Shown: in pieces, positions 58,187-64,000 of the stretch | Layout of the letters: the number at the start of each line of letters is the position of its first letter | Numbering within the stretch: the first letter of the stretch is position 1 | Origin: Panorpa germanica | Taxonomy: Eukaryota; Arthropoda; Insecta; Mecoptera; Panorpidae | Direction: 5' to 3' | Assembly: GCA_963678705.1 (NCBI GenBank) | Contig: OY783209.1 | Span: forward strand, 14,384,001 to 14,448,000 | Length of the DNA: 64,000 bases | Position numbers and translations under genes: made by a program | The notes under the pieces: model-generated | The model's database searches: none | What the model was told of the DNA's origin: nothing | The model's input: the letters and a program-made list of their open reading frames with translations, nothing else

Positions 58187-59400
58187 CTATTGATAAACTA
58201 ATTTTTTTCGTTTTCTAACCTTTTTATAGAAACTCAATGACACAATGTCTTGATAATAATTTTGATTTGGTATTTTGTATATTTCAATGTTTTCCTGATC
58301 GGTCATAATATCATTCAATTTTATCATGTTTACAATTTTTAATTGTTCATCTGTATCTTTATTTGCATCCAATACTGGGTTCCTACTTAAACAATCTGCT
58401 TCTATATTTTCTTTTGCAGGAGTGTATTTAATTTTAAAATCATACTGGCTTATCATTTCCATTGTGTTGTGTTTGTTTTTTAAACTGCCCCAATACCTAC
58501 TACAGATGCATCTGCGTAAATGTTTATTTGCAAATCCTGATCAAATATTTCTAACACTGTTTGTGAACACAATATGTTTTTCAAGGTTTTAAAAGATTTA
58601 TGACAATCTACAGATTAAATAAATTTCTGATTTTTCCTAAGTAAATTATAAAGGGGTTCTAAAATTAACGCACTTTTAGGTATAAGCTCATGATAGAAGT
58701 TAATTTCCCTAGTTTTCGGTATTGGGAAATCCTTTGAATTGAAACTAAATTATTTCTTACTGGACGTTCTGCATTATTATGTATTATGTGACCGAGATAT
58801 TCCACTGAATCTGAATCAAGTGTACAGTGTGATTGGAAAAAGTCATAGAAACTATTAGGATATCATCTATGTAGTTTACAGCAAAATTATTAAGCTTATA
58901 CTTTCTTGTTACCTATATATGCTTTGAAAAATAACTGGTGATGTCTTTAAACTAAAAAATAAACATTTCCATTTATAATACCCTGCCTGCGTTACAAATG
59001 CTGTTTTCTTTCTATCTTCAATTCTTAGCGGAATTGACCAGAAGGCTGAATTGATGTCCAGTGTATATATACCATATGTAGAGTTTTTTGTCTTAATCAC
59101 TAGGTCGTCGATTAATGGAAATGGTTGAACTTGAGGTTTCTCTATTTTACTTAGATCTCTAAAATCTATACATAATCTTGATTTTTTGTTGTCTTTTCTT
59201 TTAGCCAATTTATCTTTTGTTTTAAAATCCAAAGTCACCGGTGCCGCAAACGGACTATAAGATTCTTGTATAACATTTTTGTCGTTGTTTTGCTATTTGT
59301 TCTTCTACACGTACATCTCTAAGGCCTTTTATTAAAATAATTGTTCATGAGTAGATCAATAATTGCTTTGTGTTCTCTGACCGTGCCTATGTCATATTTG

Positions 59401-59965
59401 TCTTTTGCAAAGATTAATTTGTATGTGTATCTTTTTGTGTAATTCTTATTTTTGTATTAGTATTTAAATTACTCCTATTTATTTTAAAACTTCTTATGTG
59501 TTCATTAAAGTTTATTGATTAATTTTTTATCTCCTAATCTGGGTAAGATATCAGCTTAAATGATATCTTAAAAGAAAAGCCAATAATCAAACCTGTTTTT
59601 AAAAAGGTTTGAACGATCGAGGCTATTTTTTCCTAAATGCCATAAACCGCTCAGTTTTTTTTAAATTTTAACATGTTTTACGACTTCAAAAGCGTCTAGT
59701 ATTTTCTTAAAGTACGATGCTTGTAACATTTTTTATAATTTAAGTACAATTAACATAACAACTTTAAATAGGCTGTTAACTGTTGGCATTTAACTGTTAG
59801 AAATTGGGTTTTATTAAAAATACCATAAAATAAAATAGGCAATAAAAAGTAAATAGTCTCAACTATAATCTTCTTAAGGCTTTGCACCTTGCTACCAAAC
59901 ACCCTGTATATACATATACATTACATTTTATATATATATATATATATATATAAATATACATATAT
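59401..59965. other. Unassigned AT-rich DNA ending in a TA tract
   Basis: The left edge may still be decayed gypsy RT sequence. No gene or element end is recognised. A TA tract lies at 59931-59952, next to the solo LTR. Confidence 0.4.
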
Positions 59966-61292
59966 TGTTACGAATTTGCGGGAGTCTGAGCATACAAAAG
60001 TTATAATTGTAAAATATTGGTGAGGAATTAGCAGAAAAGGTTGCACATCCCTGTACAAATATCTCGGCATTGCGATAAACAAGGTTGTTTACTTCACCGT
60101 CCTTGGATATAAACGGAAACAAATGCATATCGCGCATATCTGTTATTTGTTTACGCGCGTTGTTTCTGGAACTTATTATACTGCGTAACGCCATAGAAAT
60201 ATTGCGATTGCATAGAAAGAAACCAGAACACCGCGCAACAGTCAATACGCAGGAATAAGTCAGCTAGTAAGGCCTGTCTCAGTATGGGACCGTATTTAAG
60301 CGACGGCGTATTCGGACGTAAATCGGCGTGTTGGATGAGCTACAAAGCAAACCGCCTATGTGTGTCACAATACATGTTTATACTAATTTATTTATCTATA
60401 TTTATGATACAGCATCCTCTTGATGTTTACGTCATAAATCTGGTGTGCTTGGATAATAAGATAAGGGTATATTATCTTATTATGTCTCTCTCTTTCTTGA
60501 ATTAAAAGAATTAATTTTTCGGTGTCCATGATTCACTGAAATACAAACATAAACTGAAGCATGCTAAACATACTCGTCATACGCTATGTCGCGATAGACC
60601 CGAAAGTTTGCATTTACAAAGGTTCGGATAGGATATCGTTGTAGTAGTGCTAGCGCTTGGATAAAATTCGCCTTTATCCGGTTCTAATGTGCGAGATAGT
60701 GCCGCCCGTATTCGGACGGCTTTGTAGCGTGCAGTCTGAGAGCTCCAGAGAGATCTCATTACATTTACATGGTTCGGATAGGTAAAGCGTAGTAGCCCGT
60801 ATACGTCCGGCAGAAATTCGCTTAAATACGGTGCCATACTGAGACAGGCCTAAGTCTGCAATGAAAAGTGAACACGTGAAATGAAGTAATAAACGGTAAT
60901 TGTAAATTGTTGTACATATGTAGTTGTAATTGTTTTGTCTGAATAAATAAAGTCTGTAAATTGTGCAAATCCTTCTTATTATTATTAATTGTGCCTATCC
61001 TTTATTTTATAAGTTACAACGCGACTGAATAATGAAAGTAATTACTCTGCTGGGTTATAGAAAGAACCCAAGTCGCAAGCGTGGTACGGCAAATATATAG
61101 AAGGTTCGAGAATCCTACTCTACCTTCCCTTAATCTTGGCTTGCACAAATTTTTACCTTTGGCATCATTGAAGGTTCCAGAGCACAGACTTCCTCCCTTT
61201 CACGCCCTTATAAGTTTGTATTCTTTAGTGTTAGAAGCTGAAGAGGATAGTTGCTAGGCACACACAAGCCTCCGCCCAGTAAAATTGTAACA
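59966..61292 (+). mobile_element. Solo LTR interrupted by a MITE
   Basis: Starts TGTTACGAATTTGCGGGAG and ends AAATTGTAACA, giving a TGTTAC...GTAACA terminal pair. It is flanked by ATAT on both sides (59962-59965 and 61293-61296). A polyadenylation signal AATAAA lies near 60943. Removing the MITE at 60271-60850 leaves about 745 bp, a plausible gypsy LTR. No internal element sequence adjoins, so this is a solo LTR formed by recombination. Confidence 0.65.
60271..60850. mobile_element. PIF/Harbinger-like MITE
   Basis: The terminal inverted repeats GGCCTGTCTCAGTATGG and CCATACTGAGACAGGCC extend with mismatches to about 33 bp (CCGTATTTAAGCG inside). They are flanked by TAA on both sides (60268-60270, 60851-60853), the 3-bp duplication of this superfamily. 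580 bp and no transposase. The interior has further inverted similarity (TATTCGGACG and CTTTGTAGC stretches). Confidence 0.8.
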
Positions 61293-61296
<4 letters not shown>

Positions 61297-61356
<60 letters not shown>

Positions 61357-61400
61357 CGTCATATATATATATATTATATATATATATATATGACGACACA
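61297..61400. repeat. (TA)n tracts and a perfect GTGTCGTCA hairpin
   Basis: Two TA tracts. The second is bounded by GTGTCGTCA (61352-61360) and its exact inverted copy TGACGACAC (61392-61400), making a long self-complementary hairpin. Confidence 0.85.
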
Positions 61401-61475
61401 AGTAGTCGAGAGCATTGATGCTTGACTCTGACTACAATGTCTCCGGGTTCGATTCCCGGGCCAGTGTTATATTAT
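61400..61475 (+). other. tRNA-like sequence (tRNA pseudogene or SINE head)
   Basis: Contains an A-box-like TAGTCGAGAGC and a good B box GGTTCGATTCC inside a GGGTTCGATTCCCGGG T-arm, about 45 bp apart. The acceptor stem is not clear, so a tRNA-derived SINE or decayed tRNA is more likely than a functional gene. Confidence 0.45.
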
Positions 61476-61887
61476 CTGGGTTTGGTAACAATCAGATTTA
61501 TTTGGTTATGTGCAACCATAATCATGAATATGAACAAAGAATACACGATAACAAAAAGAAATAATCGATAAAGAAAATAGACAGAGGAATAAAAACGAAA
61601 AAGAAGGAAAACTGCTTTATAAAAAGAAAGGAATTATAGTTGAAAGAACAGAAGAGTAGAAGTATACAGTATTAGACAAAGAAAAAATGCTAATAGAAGA
61701 AAGAACCAGAGAATGCAATGGGTGTCATCATAGTGGAAGCGATGTATCAGATCGTGATGCAGTTATAGTTAAAATAGAAAAAGATGGATAATGGAAAGAA
61801 GCATAGATTGAAGAATTTAAATAGAATAAATGAAATAAGTTGATTAAATAGAAAATTATAAATTGAATAGATTATGTCCTACAAAAA
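61476..61887. other. Purine-rich unassigned DNA upstream of the copia element
   Basis: AG-rich sequence with one short open stretch around 61678-61790 (KMLIEERTRECNGCHHSG) that could be a remnant of a mobile-element ORF. No confident assignment; could be the body of the tRNA-like SINE. Confidence 0.35.
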
Positions 61888-62089
61888 TGTTGATAAAATG
61901 TAATATATATTAGTTTAAGTGCTAATAACTGTTATTTTATGTCTATTTTATATCGACAATATCAGTCAATTATACAAGTAGTGCCATCTACCTTTAACTA
62001 TGTAATACTTTTTTTTTATATGTATAGTAAATGTGAGATATGGAATAAAGTTTAGTTCGTATCTGTGACTCAAGCGTTTGATTAATTAG
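61888..62089 (+). repeat. Copia 5' LTR
   Basis: Begins TGTTGATAAAATG, contains AATAAAG near 62044 as a polyadenylation signal, and ends just before the primer-binding site. About 200 bp. The exact start is uncertain because the 3' LTR is outside the window. Confidence 0.55.
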
Positions 62090-62200
62090 AGGTTATGAGC
62101 CCAGTATTTTTTTAGTTTTTCTCGCAATTTTCGTGGACATTATAAGTAAAATAGTCTTTGCAGATTGAGATAAACTGTAATTAACGCTGTGACTGTGAAA

Positions 62201-63347
62201 ATGACGACGAACTATCATGTCAGTGTGCCTAAACTAAAAGGTCGGGAGAATTACAGTGAATGGGCTTTCGCGGCTGAGAATTTCTTAATTCTGGAGGGGC
62301 TGTCTGATTGCATCAAGTCGGAGACAGTACCAAAAGAAATAGGAGCAGCAGGTGATGCGAAAACCAGAGCCAAACTTATTCTCACAATAGATTCGTCGCT
62401 GTACGTACACATAAAAGATGTACAAACAACCCATGAGCTGTGGAAGAAATTGAAGATGACTCAGGATTTACGAAAAGGATCAGTTTGCTGAGGAGTTTGA
62501 TTTCCATTCGACTCGAGAATGTTTCAATGACTTCGTACGTGACACAGATAATTGAAACAAGCCAGAAATTGAGTGGTACGGGTTTCAACATTAATGATGA
62601 GTGGATCGCATCGCTTTTGTTAGCGGGATTAACAGAAAAATATTCCTCTATGATAATGGCGATCGAGCATTGCGGCATACCATTGACAGCAGACGCCATT
62701 AAAACAAAGTTGTTGGACATGGAAGAAAGCGAAAACGGTGGCGACAGCAGCGCTTTCAATTCCAATGGTGTGTTTGCGAGTTATAAGAAGAACCGGAATG
62801 TTGGTGGCACTTCAACCAGAGACAATGCCCATATGTCAAAGTCAAAATCAAAGGTCATAACATGCTATAAATGTAAACAAACAGGGCATTACCGTAATCA
62901 GTGTACATTTTCGAACAAAAATTCATGGAATACAAATAATAATGAACGTACAAGTAGTAATGCGTTTAGCGCCGTGTTCTTGAATGGTGAATTCTGCAAA
63001 AGCGATTGGTATATTGACTCCGGGGCGAGTGTTCATCTTACCGCGAACAAAGAATGGTTGTCAAATGTGTCGCGGGATCTTAAGATTAAGGAAATTGTCG
63101 TGGCAAACAAAAATAAAATACCTGTATTATGTACTGGAGATGTGCAGATTACGACAAAGACGCACGCCAGTAAATACGAAATTACAGTGGAAGGTGTATT
63201 GTGCGTACCAAAGTTGACTACAAATCTGTTGTCTGTTAGTCAACTTATATCCAAAGGAAACAAAGTTTTATTTAACAACAATGGTTGTCAGATTTTCAAT
63301 AAGGCAGGAGTACTTGGAATATGTCTGAATATTGTCCAGCAACTGCA
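62201..63347 (+). pseudogene. Copia gag and protease, frameshifted
   Basis: Gag starts at the ATG at 62201 (MTTNYHVSVPKLKGRENYSE, then WAFAAENFLILEGL), the copia/UBN2 gag signature. After a frame change near 62465 it continues (LLLAGLTEKYSSMI) to the zinc knuckle CYKCKQTGHYRNQC. The protease active site is DWYIDSGASVHLT near 63005, followed by VEGVLCVPKLTTNLLSVSQL, which is typical of the protease/GAG-pre-integrase junction. A second frame change near 63335 separates it from integrase. In an intact element this is one polyprotein. Confidence 0.87.
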
Positions 63348-64000
63348 ATGACTGTGTCCAATGAAGTTTGGCATCGACGTTTAGGTCATGTCAACAGCCA
63401 GTATTTGAACAAGATGCAAGATGCTGTAGAGGGATTGACAATTGATAGTAAGATTGATATGTCCAAGTCATCATGTGTCGCATGCTGTGAGGGCAAGCAA
63501 AGCCGGTTGCCTTTTCCCAAAGAAGGTAGCAGAAGTACTGAGTTGTTACATATTGTGCATACCGATCTCTGTGGGCCAATGGAAAATCGGTCAATAGGTG
63601 GTTCGAGATACTTCATGCTGTTCATCGATGATTTTAGTCGTATGACATATATTTATTTCCTAAAAACAAAGGATGAGGCGTTGAAATGCTTTCAACAATA
63701 CAAAGCAGAGGTTGAGAATCAACTTAATCGCAGGATTAAGATTTTGAAAAGTGACAATGGGACAGAATTGTGCAACAGCAAGTTTGATGATTTTTTGATG
63801 TCGCATGGGATAGTACATCACAAAACAAACCCATACACGCCAGAGCAGAATGGACTCTCGGAGCGATATAACCGGACTATTGTTGAGAAAGCCAAGTGTC
63901 TGTTGTTTGATGCAGGTCTCGAGAAAAGGTTTTGGGCAGAGGCTGCACACACTGCAGTGTACTTACAGAACAGGACTGTGACTACATCCTTAAATTATAA
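63348..64000 (+). CDS. Copia integrase, truncated by the window end
   Basis: An open frame from about 63348 to the window end. The zinc-binding HHCC motif is WHRRLGHVN followed by CVACCEGKQ. Catalytic residues are the Asp in LLHIVHTDLCGPM, the Asp in KILKSDNGTEL and the Glu in NGLSERYNRTIVEKAK. FIDDFSRMTYIYFLKTK is also characteristic. It inserts the cDNA into the genome; reverse transcriptase and RNase H should follow beyond 64000. Confidence 0.87.
   Translation, partial: MTVSNEVWHRRLGHVNSQYLNKMQDAVEGLTIDSKIDMSKSSCVACCEGKQSRLPFPKEGSRSTELLHIVHTDLCGPMENRSIGGSRYFMLFIDDFSRMTYIYFLKTKDEALKCFQQYKAEVENQLNRRIKILKSDNGTELCNSKFDDFLMSHGIVHHKTNPYTPEQNGLSERYNRTIVEKAKCLLFDAGLEKRFWAEAAHTAVYLQNRTVTTSLNY

Larger units (their letters stand above)
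56100..59400 (-). pseudogene. Gypsy retrotransposon relic 2, split by a Helitron
   Basis: Minus-strand pol in order: RT (LCIDFRDLSKIEKPQVQPFP, TLDINSAFWSIPL, KTAFVTQAGYYKWK; 58909-59238), a decayed RT/RNase H middle, the end of RNase H (YDFKIKYTPAKENIEADCLS; 58187-58462), integrase core (EIVSIDTIRDFEG, LLVDHFTRYTHI; 56659-56862) and an integrase tail with KLDELKVGPFNIIEK near 56130. The catalytic YxDD of RT is not in an intact frame. The Helitron at 56885-57925 lies between RNase H and integrase; 57926-58186 is low-complexity AT sequence. Sequence differs from relic 1, so these are two insertions. Confidence 0.78.
61888..64000 (+). mobile_element. Copia retrotransposon, 5' half (continues past the window)
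   Basis: 5' LTR (about 61888-62089), a primer-binding site resembling the initiator-tRNA type of copia (GGTTATGAGCCCAG at 62091), gag with a zinc knuckle, protease and integrase, in the copia order (integrase before RT). The window ends within integrase. Frameshifts near 62465 and 63335 show decay. Confidence 0.87.

Noticed and set aside
59928..60245. A minus-strand ORF of 105 codons.
   Set aside because: It spans the solo LTR start and a TA tract and has no conserved motif.

Overview
This is an AT-rich animal nuclear window, almost certainly an arthropod and most likely an insect. It is built almost entirely of nested transposable elements. The insect call rests on the element mix (jockey, I and R1-like LINEs, a P element with a THAP domain, gypsy, copia, Helitrons and a Polinton) and on one host exon resembling the N-terminal domain of gastrulation-defective-type serine proteases. 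The insect order cannot be decided from the sequence.

Layout. 1-8905 is a non-autonomous Helitron (copy A, 5' end outside the window) carrying a 5.1 kb R1-like LINE. 8931-23660 is a 14.7 kb Polinton/Maverick (adintovirus-like) element with terminal inverted repeats of about 330 bp. 23710-28027 is Helitron copy B. 28123-41813 is Helitron copy C, interrupted by an I-clade LINE and by a jockey LINE with a 5' inversion. 41849-42607 is a short Helitron of a related family, followed by a decayed hAT element (42620-44207), a jockey relic (44385-45560) and unassigned DNA. 46990-50819 is a P-type transposon with a THAP transposase. 51002-52113 is a foldback element holding a piece of a LINE. 52957-53163 is the host exon. 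53980-59500 holds two decayed gypsy elements, the second split by another Helitron. 59966-61292 is a solo LTR with a Harbinger-like MITE inside. 61888 to the window end is the 5' half of a copia element.

The Polinton is the most interesting part. On the minus strand, from right to left, it carries SAP-type N-terminus plus protein-primed DNA polymerase B, two unknown proteins, zinc-ribbon integrase, penton-like minor capsid protein, packaging ATPase, a phospholipase A2-domain protein, a pX/mu-like peptide, adenain-like protease, double jelly-roll major capsid protein and a secreted matrix metalloproteinase. A small zinc-ribbon gene reads inward from the left end. Together these would form a virion, package DNA, replicate by protein priming and integrate. 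Several genes carry nonsense codons or frameshifts, so this copy looks endogenised and no longer fully functional, although its TIRs are still only a few percent diverged.

Three features of the Polinton are unusual. (1) A family of about 27-bp imperfect palindromes occurs more than 25 times in and between its genes, often read in frame as extra 9-10 residue peptides; one copy is flanked by a 13-bp direct repeat like a target duplication. (2) Nearly every ORF starts at TAATAAATG or TTAAATG, resembling poxvirus late promoter/start elements. (3) It carries an intronless matrix metalloproteinase with signal peptide, cysteine switch, zinc site and hemopexin-like domain.
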